A stretch of 64,000 bases of DNA from DATAOG01 sp963782885 (GCA_963782885.1 CAWALL010000024.1:1-64000), one strand, 5' to 3'; shown: positions 8,828 through 16,241, numbered from the stretch's first letter. The notes: a model not told the origin generated them from the letters alone. Numbers and translations: made by a program.

Positions 8828-8854
8828 GGCCGCCGGCGCCGTGCGCCGGCGGCC
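8828..8854. repeat. Perfect 12-bp inverted repeat (hairpin)
   Basis: Arms at 8828-8839 and 8843-8854 are exact reverse complements (GGCCGCCGGCGC and its complement) around a CGT loop. It lies between divergent genes and has no T-tract. It could be a cruciform, an insulating terminator, or part of the 5' leader of either transcript. Confidence 0.6.
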
Positions 8855-8954
8855 GCGCTTGGAAGGCTCGCGCGCGAAGGCAGGTGCCGGGTTCGTCAGA
8901 CCGCGCCAGCCGAAAACCGGTGCCGCCCAAAAAATATCAGGGGCGCCGGCCGGC

Positions 8955-8964
8955 CTATCCCGAA
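8955..8964 (+). promoter_or_regulatory. CTATCCCGAA motif upstream of first repeat protein
   Basis: Plus-strand copy ending 77 bp before the ATG of the first repeat-protein gene. It is followed by a segment (CGCTGCGAGGGTCGCTGACC) that recurs after the copy at 9587 with small differences. Regulatory role inferred. Confidence 0.4.
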
Positions 8965-9041
8965 CCCGATCGCTGCGAGGGTCGCTGACCCCGAACCCCC
9001 CCACCGATGCCCAGGCATCCGCAGCGAGTGAGGACCCACCG

Positions 9042-9362
9042 ATGAAGCGTTTCCCGATTGCCCTGGCCGTTGCCGCCTTCGCCCTGATGACCGCGACCAG
9101 CGGCTTCGCGCAGGGCGTCCGGGTCAATGGCGTCGCCGCCAACACCACCGTCGCCAACGGCAACACCAACGCCGCGATCGGCCTGCTCTCGAAAGCGCGC
9201 CAGAACGTCGGCGTGATCAACGGCGACACCACGGTCAACGGCGTGCTCTCGAACACCACCGTCGCCAACGGCAACACCAACGCCGCGATCGGTCTGCTCT
9301 CCAAGGCCTGCCAGAACATCGGCGTGGTCGGCGATCCTGACGACGCCTGCGGCGAGGACTGA
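9042..9362 (+). CDS. Secreted two-repeat protein, copy 1 (possible amyloid/fibre subunit)
   Basis: A 106-aa protein with a clear signal peptide (MKRFPIALAVAAFALM...GFAQ). The mature part consists of two near-identical repeats of about 35 residues rich in Asn, Gly, Thr and Val: VNGVAANTTVANGNTNAAIGLLSKARQNVG, then VNGVLSNTTVANGNTNAAIGLLSKACQNIG. A short acidic Cys-containing tail (DPDDACGED) follows. The composition and repeat period resemble curlin-like or beta-solenoid repeats, but the curlin consensus is not clearly met. It is followed by a nearly identical copy, a third small secreted protein and a CsgG-like lipoprotein, which supports a secreted-fibre role. The start is fixed by the signal peptide and the GAGGACCC leader. 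Function is unproven. Confidence 0.8.
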   Translation: MKRFPIALAVAAFALMTATSGFAQGVRVNGVAANTTVANGNTNAAIGLLSKARQNVGVINGDTTVNGVLSNTTVANGNTNAAIGLLSKACQNIGVVGDPDDACGED

Positions 9363-9372
9363 TCCGAGCCGG

Positions 9373-9464
9373 CGACGAGCGCCCCAGGACAGGCGACGGC
9401 ACGCATCCGAACCGATCAGCAATGAACCGTAGGCCTTGCCGGTCCCTGTCCTGGGCGCTCGTCG
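9373..9464 (+). repeat. Long inverted repeat downstream of copy 1
   Basis: The arms 9373-9393 and 9445-9464 are reverse complements over 20 bp with one bulged C (CGACGAGCGCCCAGGACAGG and its complement). They enclose a 51-nt loop. The structure lies between the stop codon and the terminator, so it would be in the 3' UTR of the first repeat-protein mRNA. It could stabilise the message or be a small structured RNA. Confidence 0.6.
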
Positions 9465-9471
9465 CGCCGAC

Positions 9472-9511
9472 CGCCCGCCCCTCGATTCCGAGCGGCGGGC
9501 GTTTTCGTTTT
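9472..9511 (+). terminator. Rho-independent terminator after repeat protein copy 1
   Basis: The stem CGCCCGCC/GGCGGGCG (9472-9479 with 9494-9501) has a 14-nt loop and is followed directly by TTTTCGTTTTC. The same stem and tail recur at 10102-10136. Confidence 0.85.
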
Positions 9512-9586
9512 CTGGCCCGGGCCCATACCGGACGAGCGTCGCGGTGCTTGCGCCGAAGTCAAAAAATCGCGGCGAATGGTCCCGAG

Positions 9587-9596
9587 CTATCCCGAA
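9587..9596 (+). promoter_or_regulatory. CTATCCCGAA motif upstream of second repeat protein
   Basis: This copy ends 78 bp before the start of the second repeat-protein gene, at nearly the same distance as in copy 1. It lies inside the duplicated 5' leader. Regulatory role inferred. Confidence 0.4.
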
Positions 9597-9674
9597 CGCG
9601 ATCACTGCGAGGGTCGCTGACCCCGAACCCAGCCACCGATGCCTCGGCATCCGCAGCGAATGAGGATCCCACCG

Positions 9675-9992
9675 ATGAAGCGTTTCCCGATTGCCCTGGC
9701 CGTTGCCGCCTTCGCCCTGATGACCGCGTCCAGCGGCTTCGCGCAGGGTGTCCGGGTCAACGGCGTCGCCGCCAACACGACCGTTGCCAACGGCAACACC
9801 AACGCCGCGATCGGCCTGCTCTCCAAGGCGCGCCAGAACGTCGGCGTGATCAACGGCGACACCACGGTCAACGGCGTGCTCGCCAACACCACGGTCGCGA
9901 GCGGCAACACCAACGCCGCGATCGGCCTGCTCTCCAAGGCCTGTCAGAACGTCGGTGTGGTCGGCGATCCGGACGACGCCTGCGGCGAGTGA
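9675..9992 (+). CDS. Secreted two-repeat protein, copy 2
   Basis: A 105-aa paralogue of the upstream protein, with an almost unchanged signal peptide and both internal repeats. Differences are scattered (for example SSGF for TSGF, VLANTTVASGNTN for VLSNTTVANGNTN, a tail without the final ED). The duplication includes the ~80-bp leader with the CTATCCCGAA motif, so it arose by tandem duplication of a whole transcription unit. Cys residues near the C-terminus are conserved between the copies, hinting at a disulfide or cross-link. Its role is as proposed for copy 1: a candidate subunit of a secreted fibre or surface coat. Confidence 0.8.
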   Translation: MKRFPIALAVAAFALMTASSGFAQGVRVNGVAANTTVANGNTNAAIGLLSKARQNVGVINGDTTVNGVLANTTVASGNTNAAIGLLSKACQNVGVVGDPDDACGE

Positions 9993-10101
9993 GCCGGAAC
10001 CACGCCGGAGCCGCCCGGACAGGTCACGGCGAGGCGGCCGAGCCGACCAACGACGGCCCAAAGGCCTCGCCCGCCCCGTTCCGGGTCCTGCTGCTGCTGG
10101 A

Positions 10102-10136
10102 CGCCCGCCCTCGATCCCGAGCGGCGGGCGTTTTCG
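10102..10136 (+). terminator. Rho-independent terminator after repeat protein copy 2
   Basis: The stem CGCCCGCC/GGCGGGCG (10102-10109 with 10123-10130) is followed by TTTTCG. It is the duplicated counterpart of the terminator at 9472-9511. Confidence 0.82.
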
Positions 10137-10179
10137 TTCGATGCGATCGTTCCCGGCTGCGGGCGCGCCCGATCGGCGC

Positions 10180-10189
10180 CTATCCCGAA
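10180..10189 (+). promoter_or_regulatory. CTATCCCGAA motif upstream of 107-aa secreted protein
   Basis: This copy ends 58 bp before the ATG at 10248. Its flanks do not resemble the duplicated leaders, so the 10-mer recurs independently of the tandem duplication. That strengthens the case for a functional element. Confidence 0.45.
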
Positions 10190-10247
10190 GCCAGAGCCCA
10201 GGACATACTTGCGCCCGCACGCCGGGCGCGGAAGATCGGAGCCCGCC

Positions 10248-10571
10248 ATGTTCGAGCACGCCTTTCGAATCGGCCTCACCCTCGGCCTGATCGCCGCCGC
10301 CTGGTCGCCGGCGCTCGCCAAGGACTACAACACCAAGCGGCCCTATCTGCCGCCCGCCGGCCAGGTCAAGGTCAACAACGCGCGCGCCAGCCTGTTCGTG
10401 GTCCAGGGCCAGATCGAGCAGGACAGCAAGGACGCCGAGAAGGCGGGCGAGAAGGCCTGCCCGGACGGCGCCTTCGTCGATCGCAGCAATCCGCGGCGCG
10501 AGGTCATCATCGCGACCAAGGACATCATCAACCTCGGCGGCCAGCTCGACCTGAGCGCCAGCTGCCGATAG
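10248..10571 (+). CDS. Small secreted protein of unknown function
   Basis: A 107-aa protein with a signal peptide of about 23 residues (LTLGLIAAAWSPALA|KDY). The mature part is short and mixed, with two Cys (near residue 69 and the penultimate residue) that could pair. I recognise no family. It is read in the same direction as, and ends 42 bp before, the CsgG-like lipoprotein gene, so the two are likely co-transcribed. By analogy with curli (CsgE/CsgF) or holdfast-anchor loci, a small periplasmic accessory beside a CsgG-type pore would make sense. No sequence motif proves this. Confidence 0.7.
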   Translation: MFEHAFRIGLTLGLIAAAWSPALAKDYNTKRPYLPPAGQVKVNNARASLFVVQGQIEQDSKDAEKAGEKACPDGAFVDRSNPRREVIIATKDIINLGGQLDLSASCR

Positions 10572-10613
10572 CGACCTCGCCAGAACGCCGACATCATGAA
10601 AGGGGCCGATGCC

Positions 10614-12122
10614 ATGACTGGCTTGATCAAGAGCGCCGCCTGCCGGGCGCTGGTGGGAGCGCTCGTGCTCCTCGCCGGCTGCGCGAGCCCGAAGGACGCG
10701 CCGGTCGTGGCCCGTCCCAAGACGCTACCGGTCCGGAACTTCACAAGCTTTTCCGAGTCCCTGCGCTGCATGGATAACCTTTTGGCGCAGTTCGGCGTCC
10801 AGGGCATCGTGATCACCAGCGCCGGCCTGCCCGATGCCACCGGCGAGATCCAGACCGGCACCAAGGACATGCTGATCTCGGCGATCTCGCGGATGTCGGT
10901 ACGCAGCGGCGCCTTCAAGTTCGTCGACTTCGATGCCACCGAGACCGACGTCAACAATCTCCAGAACCTGGTCGGCTTCACCGACGAGTTCCGGGTGCCG
11001 AACTATTACATCCGGGGCGCGATCACCCAGCTCGATGAGGGCGTGATCGCCAATTCGAGCGGCGCCTCGGTCGCCGGCAGCGCGTTCAGTCTCGGCTTCA
11101 GCGCCGACCAGGTGACTTCGGTCGTGTCGCTCGACATGAACGTCGGCGACCTGATCAGCCGGCAGATCATGGCCGGCATGTCGGCGCACAACTCGATCTC
11201 GGTGACCCGCACCAGCAAGGCGGGCGATGCCGGCGGCCGGATCGACACCTATGGCCTGTTCTTCAACATCGCGCTCAACCGGGCCGAGGGCATGCACGCA
11301 GCGGTCCGCAACCTGGTCGAGCTCAGCACGATCGAGGTCCTGGGCAAGCTCACCCAGGTGCCGTACTGGCGCTGCCTGCAGATCGAACAGACCAACCCCG
11401 CGGTCGAGGCCGAGGCCCGGCAGTGGTTCGAGGACATGTCGGCGCGCGAGCAGGTGGTGTTCGTGCAGCGGGCGCTGGCCAGCCAGGGCCTGTACGACGC
11501 GCCGATCACCGGCGAGCTCGACCCGGCGACCAAGGGCGCGGTCGCGCGCTACCAGGCGGACAACGGCCTGCTCGCCGACGGCCGGATCAATTTCGACGTC
11601 TACGCCAGCCTGATCCATCAGGATCTGGCGCTCGGCCGCCAGCCCGACCCGCAGTTCGGCGCCTCGGCGCAGGCGGCGGCCGCGCGGGTGCGGCCCAATC
11701 CGCTGACCCTGACGCTGGCTACGCCCCATGGCGGCAATCCTGTCTACCAGGTCAACCAGTCGCTCGAGCTCACCGCGATCGCCAGCCAGGACAGCTACGT
11801 CTACTGCTACTACCAGGACGGCGGCGGCACGGTGACCCGGATCTTCCCGAACCAGTTCCAGCCCGACGCCCACGTGATCGCCGGCCGCTCGGTCGCGATC
11901 CCGGGCGAGGCGCGCTTCGAGATCGTGTTCGAGCGCCCGGGTGCCGAGGCGGTCGCGTGCCTCGCCTCGCCGGCCGAACTCGGGCTGCGCCTGCCGCCGC
12001 CACTCAAGACCGCCGACCTGCGGCCGATGCCGGTCCACTCGCTCGATGAGGTGGTGACCGCCTACCGCGGTCTGGACGGTGTCGGCCTGGTCGAGGTGCG
12101 GCTGCCGATCCGGGTCCAGTGA
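10614..12122 (+). CDS. CsgG/HfaB-like lipoprotein with peptidoglycan-binding and DUF4384-like domains
   Basis: A 502-aa lipoprotein; lipobox LLAGC with Cys 23. The region ~40-255 follows the CsgG/HfaB pattern: an N-terminal regulator-like fold, then 'YYIRGAITQLDE', a Gly/Ser-rich stretch ending in GFSADQVTSVVSLDMNVGD, and 'ISVTRTS'. In CsgG these positions form the beta-strands of the outer-membrane secretion pore. Around 270-330 is a peptidoglycan-binding-1-like helix bundle (VQRALASQGLYDAPITGELD). Around 375-465 is a DUF4384-like beta domain (SYVYCYYQDGGGTVTRIFPN). I chose ATG 10614 over 10596 because AAAGGGG lies 7 nt upstream. CsgG is the curli subunit exporter; this fusion and the small secreted repeat proteins upstream suggest a related export or anchoring system. 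Domain calls are by pattern, not search. Confidence 0.75.
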   Translation: MTGLIKSAACRALVGALVLLAGCASPKDAPVVARPKTLPVRNFTSFSESLRCMDNLLAQFGVQGIVITSAGLPDATGEIQTGTKDMLISAISRMSVRSGAFKFVDFDATETDVNNLQNLVGFTDEFRVPNYYIRGAITQLDEGVIANSSGASVAGSAFSLGFSADQVTSVVSLDMNVGDLISRQIMAGMSAHNSISVTRTSKAGDAGGRIDTYGLFFNIALNRAEGMHAAVRNLVELSTIEVLGKLTQVPYWRCLQIEQTNPAVEAEARQWFEDMSAREQVVFVQRALASQGLYDAPITGELDPATKGAVARYQADNGLLADGRINFDVYASLIHQDLALGRQPDPQFGASAQAAAARVRPNPLTLTLATPHGGNPVYQVNQSLELTAIASQDSYVYCYYQDGGGTVTRIFPNQFQPDAHVIAGRSVAIPGEARFEIVFERPGAEAVACLASPAELGLRLPPPLKTADLRPMPVHSLDEVVTAYRGLDGVGLVEVRLPIRVQ

Positions 12123-12261
12123 GCGGCGCCCTGGGTTCGTCCGAGGATGGCAGGCCTGCCGATGAATGGTTGACGAGAGGCCGCCGAACAGCATTGGATC
12201 AGGTCGCGACAGACGACCGGTCAGGTCGCGGTCGAGATCGGGGACGAACGGGAGAGCCAAT

Positions 12262-12858
12262 ATGACCAGCATGGCTGTCGAGACGGCGGGCGAGCGCCAG
12301 CGGGCGGTCGCCGAATGCATCGCCGACGTCAAGGCGATCGTCCGCGAGCAGGGCGTCGAGCGCGGCGCGCTGGAGCAGGTGAAGACGAGGCTGCTGGCGC
12401 TCGCGGCCAGGCACGATCTGTTCTCCTTCACCGCCTTTCCGCTCCTGCACCAGGGCAGCACGCTGCACCTTCTGTCCGAGGACGCGGATCACGGCTTTGC
12501 GCTTTATGCGGTCGCCGCCCGCAGCGCCAGCAAAACGCCGCCGCACGACCACACCACCTGGGCGGTGGTGGTCGGTGTCGAGGGCGAGGAGCTGAACCGG
12601 CACTACCGCCGGCTCGACGACGGCGCCGCCTCGGGCCAGGCCCGGCTCGAGGCGACCGGCGAGACCCTGGTCAAGGAGGGCACCGGCGTCGCGCTGATGC
12701 CCGACGACATCCACAGCATCGAGCGCTCGAGCGACGCGCCGATGCTGCACTTCCACCTCTATGGCCGCAGCCTCGAGCATCTGCCGGCCCGCAAGCAGTT
12801 CGACATGGCGGCCGGCACCTATGCGGTCTATCCGGCCAGCCCCAACATCGTGAAATGA
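12262..12858 (+). CDS. Cysteine dioxygenase-family cupin
   Basis: A 198-aa protein of the cysteine dioxygenase type I-like cupin family. These non-haem iron enzymes oxidise a thiol (cysteine, 3-mercaptopropionate or similar) to a sulfinate. The metal-site pattern is visible: 'PPHDHTTWAVVVGVEGEELNRHY' with the His-x-His pair, then a later His in 'DDIHSIERS' and an 'LHFHLYG' strand. I chose ATG 12262 over the upstream 12166 because GGGAGAG precedes it and the longer leader is Arg-rich and unlike the family. The stop overlaps the rhodanese gene by 4 bp, so thiol oxidation and sulfur transfer are coupled. The exact substrate is not determinable. Confidence 0.85.
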   Translation: MTSMAVETAGERQRAVAECIADVKAIVREQGVERGALEQVKTRLLALAARHDLFSFTAFPLLHQGSTLHLLSEDADHGFALYAVAARSASKTPPHDHTTWAVVVGVEGEELNRHYRRLDDGAASGQARLEATGETLVKEGTGVALMPDDIHSIERSSDAPMLHFHLYGRSLEHLPARKQFDMAAGTYAVYPASPNIVK

Positions 12859-14453
12859 CCGGCAAGATCGCGCCCGCGGCGCTGCACGCGCGGCTGCGGG
12901 CGAACCAGGGCGAGCTCGCGCTGCTCGACGTCCGCCCCGCCGGGGCCTTCGCCCGCGGCCACATCCTGCTCGCCAGCAACGCGCCGCAGAGCCGCCTCGA
13001 GATCGACGTGCCCCGCCTGGTGCCGCGCCGGGCGGCACCGGTCGTGCTCTGCGATGCCGGCGACGGCGCTGCCGAGCGGGCCGCGGCGCTGCTCGCGGGC
13101 TTCGGCTATGCCGATCTCGCGGTCCTCGAAGGCGGCGTCCAGGCCTGGCAGGCGGCGGGCTTCGTGCTGTTCGAGGGCGTCTACGTGCCGAGCAAGGCGT
13201 TCGGCGAACACGTCGAGGCGGTCTACGGCACGCCGCACATCAGCGCCGCCGAGCTCGCGCGGCTGCGCGCCGCGGGCGCCGACCTCGTGACCCTCGACAG
13301 CCGGCCGCTCGAGGAATACCGGCGCATGAACATCCCGGGCGGGATCGACGTGCCCGGCGCCGAGCTGGTCCACCGCATCCACGACCTCGCCCCCGACCCG
13401 GAGACGCTGGTGGTGGTCAACTGCGCCGGCCGAACCCGCAGCATCATCGGCGCCCAGTCCCTGATCAACGCCGGCGTCGCCAACCGCGTGGTGGCGCTCG
13501 AGAACGGCACCATGGGCTGGACGCTCGCGGGCGAGCAGCTGGAGCAGGGCCAGGCGCGACTGCCGCCCCGGCTGAGCGCCGCCGGACGCGACTGGGCGAG
13601 GCAGGCGGCCGCAAAGGTCAGAGAACGCTTCGGGGTGTCGGCGATCGACCATGCCACCCTCGCCCGCTGGCGCGCCGAAGTGGCGACGCGCACGCTCTAC
13701 CTCTGCGACGTGCGTGTACCCGAGGAATACGCGGCCGGCCACCTGCCGGGGGCGCTCTGCACGCCCGGCGGCCAGCTGGTCCAGGCGACCGACAGCTGGC
13801 TCGGGACCCACGGCGCCCGGGTCGTCCTGGTCGACGACGACGGCGTGCGCGCGACCATGACCGCCTCCTGGCTGCTCCAGATCGGCCGCTGGGACGTGCA
13901 CGTGCTCGCAGGCGGGGTGGGTGACCGGCTCGAGATCGGCCCCGGGCCGGGCCCGGTCCTGGGCCTCGAGGAAACGCCCGAGGCTCTGCTGCTCGGGGTC
14001 GACGCACTCGCCGGCCTCGCGCCCGGCCGCGAGGTCCAGATTCTCGACCTCGCCGACAGCCGCAGCTTCCGCGCCGGCCACGTGCCGGGAGCCTTCCGCG
14101 TGCGCCGCGGCCAGATCGAGGCCGATCTCGCGCGCATACCACCGGCGCCCGCCTACGTCCTGACCTCGGAGGATGGACTGCTGGCGCGCCTGGCGCTGGC
14201 CGAAGCCGCGCGTCTGTTGCCCGGCCGGGTCCGGGTGCTGGCCGGCGGCACCGACGCCTGGCGCGCTGCCGGCCGCCCGCTCGCGCCGGGCGCCTGGGAC
14301 GAGGGCGAAGAGGACGCCTACCTCCGGCCCTACGACCGGCCGCCCGAGCAGATCGAGCAGGCGATGCGCGACTACCTCCGCTGGGAGACCGCACTGGTGC
14401 CGGCAGTCGAGCGCGACGGCACGCTCCGGTTCAAGCCTCTGCCGCAAGGATAA
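12855..14453 (+). CDS. Four-domain rhodanese-related sulfurtransferase
   Basis: A 532-aa protein with four tandem rhodanese modules. Module 1 (~5-105) has Cys66 at the catalytic position (VVLCDAGDG). Module 2 (~125-235) has a full active loop with Cys190 (CAGRTRS). Module 3 (~265-370) has Asp where the catalytic Cys should be (VVLVDDDG). Module 4 (~385-490) reads VLTSEDG and also lacks the Cys. Modules 3-4 are therefore probably non-catalytic. Translation is coupled to the cysteine-dioxygenase-family gene by ATGA at 12855-12858. The likely role is handling sulfane sulfur or sulfite from thiol catabolism; inference from the pairing. Confidence 0.88.
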   Translation: MTGKIAPAALHARLRANQGELALLDVRPAGAFARGHILLASNAPQSRLEIDVPRLVPRRAAPVVLCDAGDGAAERAAALLAGFGYADLAVLEGGVQAWQAAGFVLFEGVYVPSKAFGEHVEAVYGTPHISAAELARLRAAGADLVTLDSRPLEEYRRMNIPGGIDVPGAELVHRIHDLAPDPETLVVVNCAGRTRSIIGAQSLINAGVANRVVALENGTMGWTLAGEQLEQGQARLPPRLSAAGRDWARQAAAKVRERFGVSAIDHATLARWRAEVATRTLYLCDVRVPEEYAAGHLPGALCTPGGQLVQATDSWLGTHGARVVLVDDDGVRATMTASWLLQIGRWDVHVLAGGVGDRLEIGPGPGPVLGLEETPEALLLGVDALAGLAPGREVQILDLADSRSFRAGHVPGAFRVRRGQIEADLARIPPAPAYVLTSEDGLLARLALAEAARLLPGRVRVLAGGTDAWRAAGRPLAPGAWDEGEEDAYLRPYDRPPEQIEQAMRDYLRWETALVPAVERDGTLRFKPLPQG

Positions 14454-14607
14454 CGCTGTCGACCAGCCGGAGAAGGATCAATGTTCGATACCGTCTCGGC
14501 CGGCGCTGCTGAGGTTCATCGACAGAGCACGCGAGGTCGGGAGAGCGGGTCCGTCTGATGACCGCGAGATCTGATCGATGAGCAATTTGCGGCCAAGGTA
14601 GGGGCGC

Positions 14608-15588
14608 GTGACCGACCGGACGCCGGCCCGGCAACTCATGATCATCTTCAACCCGACGTCCGGCCGGCGGCGGCGCTTCGAGGCGGTGCTGGAACGACTG
14701 CGCGCGCGCGGCTGCCGGCCGTGCGTGCAGGTCACCGCGGCGGCGGGCGACGCCGAACGCCTCGCGGCCGCCGCCGATCCGGCGCGCTACGATCTGCTGG
14801 TGGTCGCCGGCGGCGACGGTACCGTCAACGAAGTCATCAACGGCCTCGGCGACCGGCGCCTGCCGCTCGCGATCCTGCCGCTCGGCACCGCCAACGTGCT
14901 TGCCGCCGAACTCGGCCTCGATGCCGACCCCGACGCCGTCGCCCGCACCATCGCGCAGGGCGCGGCGCGACCGGTCACGCTCGGGATCGCCAACGGCCGC
15001 CGCTTCATCCTGATGGCCGGGGCCGGTTTCGATGCCCAGGTGGTCGCGACCGTCAACCTCGGGATCAAGCGCCGCCTCGGCAAGGCGGCCTACGGGCTCG
15101 CGATCCTGCGCCAGCTCCTGGTCTACGGCTTTCCGGGCTACCGGGTCGTCCTCGACGGCAGCCCGCGCCGGGCCGCTTCTGTCGTGGTCGCCAACGCGCA
15201 CTTCTACGGCGGCCGGTTCGTCGCGGCGCCGGCCGCCGGTCTGCAGTCCCCGACCTTCGAGGTCGGCCTGTTCGAGCGCTCCGGCCGGCTGGCGGCAATC
15301 GGCTATGCGCTCGCCCTGTTTCTAGGCGTCCTGCCGCGGCTCAAGAGCTATCGGATCCTGGCCGCCCGCCGGATCGAGATCGAGGGGCCGGCGGGCGAGC
15401 CGGTCCAGGCCGACGGCGACGTGATCGCCCGCCTGCCGGTCCGGATCGAGCTCTTGCCGGCGGCGATCGAGCTGGTCTTCCCGCCGGGCCGGGAGCAGCT
15501 CGAGGCGCCCGCCGCGCTGGAGGCCGAAGTGCTGCCGCCCGAAGACGCCGAGCCTGTGGTGCCGGTGGCTGAGCCGATCCGGCGCTGA
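14608..15588 (+). CDS. Diacylglycerol/lipid kinase family protein (YegS/DgkB-like)
   Basis: A 326-aa soluble lipid kinase of the DAGK catalytic family (PF00781). It has the nucleotide-binding glycine motif GGDGTVNEVING (residues 68-79), the following LPLGTANVLA, and a C-terminal beta-rich half with the 'QADGDVIARLPVRIELLP' signature. It would phosphorylate diacylglycerol or a related lipid at the inner membrane. The start is GTG 14608; an internal ATG at 14638 would remove the first ten residues, which precede the first strand (MIIFNPTSG), so both starts are possible. It stands alone, with gaps of 154 bp upstream and 176 bp downstream. Confidence 0.9.
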   Translation: MTDRTPARQLMIIFNPTSGRRRRFEAVLERLRARGCRPCVQVTAAAGDAERLAAAADPARYDLLVVAGGDGTVNEVINGLGDRRLPLAILPLGTANVLAAELGLDADPDAVARTIAQGAARPVTLGIANGRRFILMAGAGFDAQVVATVNLGIKRRLGKAAYGLAILRQLLVYGFPGYRVVLDGSPRRAASVVVANAHFYGGRFVAAPAAGLQSPTFEVGLFERSGRLAAIGYALALFLGVLPRLKSYRILAARRIEIEGPAGEPVQADGDVIARLPVRIELLPAAIELVFPPGREQLEAPAALEAEVLPPEDAEPVVPVAEPIRR

Positions 15589-15764
15589 GCTCAGCGCCCG
15601 CGACCAGCTGGAGCGGTCCGGCCTTCTCGCCGCCCGCCAACTCTGGCAAGACAGGGCGGACCGCCCGCTCCGAGGTCTTCCGCGATGTCCAGAGCCCCCG
15701 CCGCCGCGCCGCCGATTCCCTGCTCCAGGAGGAGAAGGGCGAGCTCACCTCGCTCGAGCGCTCG

Positions 15765-16241
15765 GTGGTCGAGAGCCTGGCGCGCCACGAAACCCTCGCC
15801 CAGGACGTCGAGGCGCAGTTCCAGAAGAAACTCTCGCTCGGCGAGCGCCTGGCGGACCGGATCGCCGATTTCGGCGGCAGCTGGACCTTCATCCTGCTGT
15901 TTGGGGGCGTGATCCTGGTCTGGGTGCTGATCAACACGATCTTCCTGCTCGGCCGGCCGTTCGATCCCTACCCCTTCATCCTGCTCAACCTGTTCCTGTC
16001 GTGCCTGGCCGCGGTCCAGGCGCCGGTCATCATGATGAGCCAGAACCGGCAGGAGGCGCGCGACCGGCTGCGCTCGGAGAACGATTATCGGGTCAACCTC
16101 AAGGCCGAGCTCGAGATCCGCCACCTGCACGAGAAGCTGGACCATCTGCTGCAGCACCAGTGGGAGCGGCTGATGGAGATCCAGCAGATCCAGATCGAGC
16201 TGATGAACGAGCTGATCCCCGGCCGGCGCAGCCGGGGCTGA
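15765..16241 (+). CDS. DUF1003 membrane protein, N-terminus unclear
   Basis: A DUF1003-family protein (PF06210): a short charged N-terminus, 'LGERLADRIADFGGSWTFILLFG', two membrane helices around residues 40-90, and a C-terminal coiled-coil (LHEKLDHLLQHQWERLMEIQQIQIELMNEL). The function of the family is unknown. The GTG at 15765 is the first usual start codon in this frame, but recognisable family sequence (EEKGELTSLERSVVES) extends upstream in frame back to about 15720 and the frame stays open to 15573 without ATG, GTG or TTG. Either a rare start is used, or an indel has separated the true N-terminus. A strong hairpin follows the stop. Confidence 0.75.
   Translation: MVESLARHETLAQDVEAQFQKKLSLGERLADRIADFGGSWTFILLFGGVILVWVLINTIFLLGRPFDPYPFILLNLFLSCLAAVQAPVIMMSQNRQEARDRLRSENDYRVNLKAELEIRHLHEKLDHLLQHQWERLMEIQQIQIELMNELIPGRRSRG

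Larger units (their letters stand above)
8706..9041. other. Divergent intergenic region with hairpin and motif copies
   Basis: This 336-bp non-coding region separates the OmpA-domain gene from the first repeat-protein gene. It contains the CTATCCCGAA motif in both orientations (minus copy 8745-8754, plus copy 8955-8964). A perfect 12-bp inverted repeat with a 3-nt loop (8828-8854) has no following T-run. An A-rich patch lies at about 8928-8938. Short ORFs crossing it look like shadows. Confidence 0.6.
9363..9674. other. Intergenic region between repeat-protein copies
   Basis: This 312-bp non-coding region holds a long inverted repeat (9373-9464), a Rho-independent terminator (9472-9511), an A-rich patch (9570-9576) and the second CTATCCCGAA motif with the duplicated leader. 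The second gene therefore probably has its own promoter. Confidence 0.6.

Noticed and set aside
12315..12854. N-terminal extension of the rhodanese frame
   Set aside because: The frame is open upstream but overlaps the cysteine-dioxygenase-family gene; the start at 12855 gives the proper first module and the ATGA coupling.
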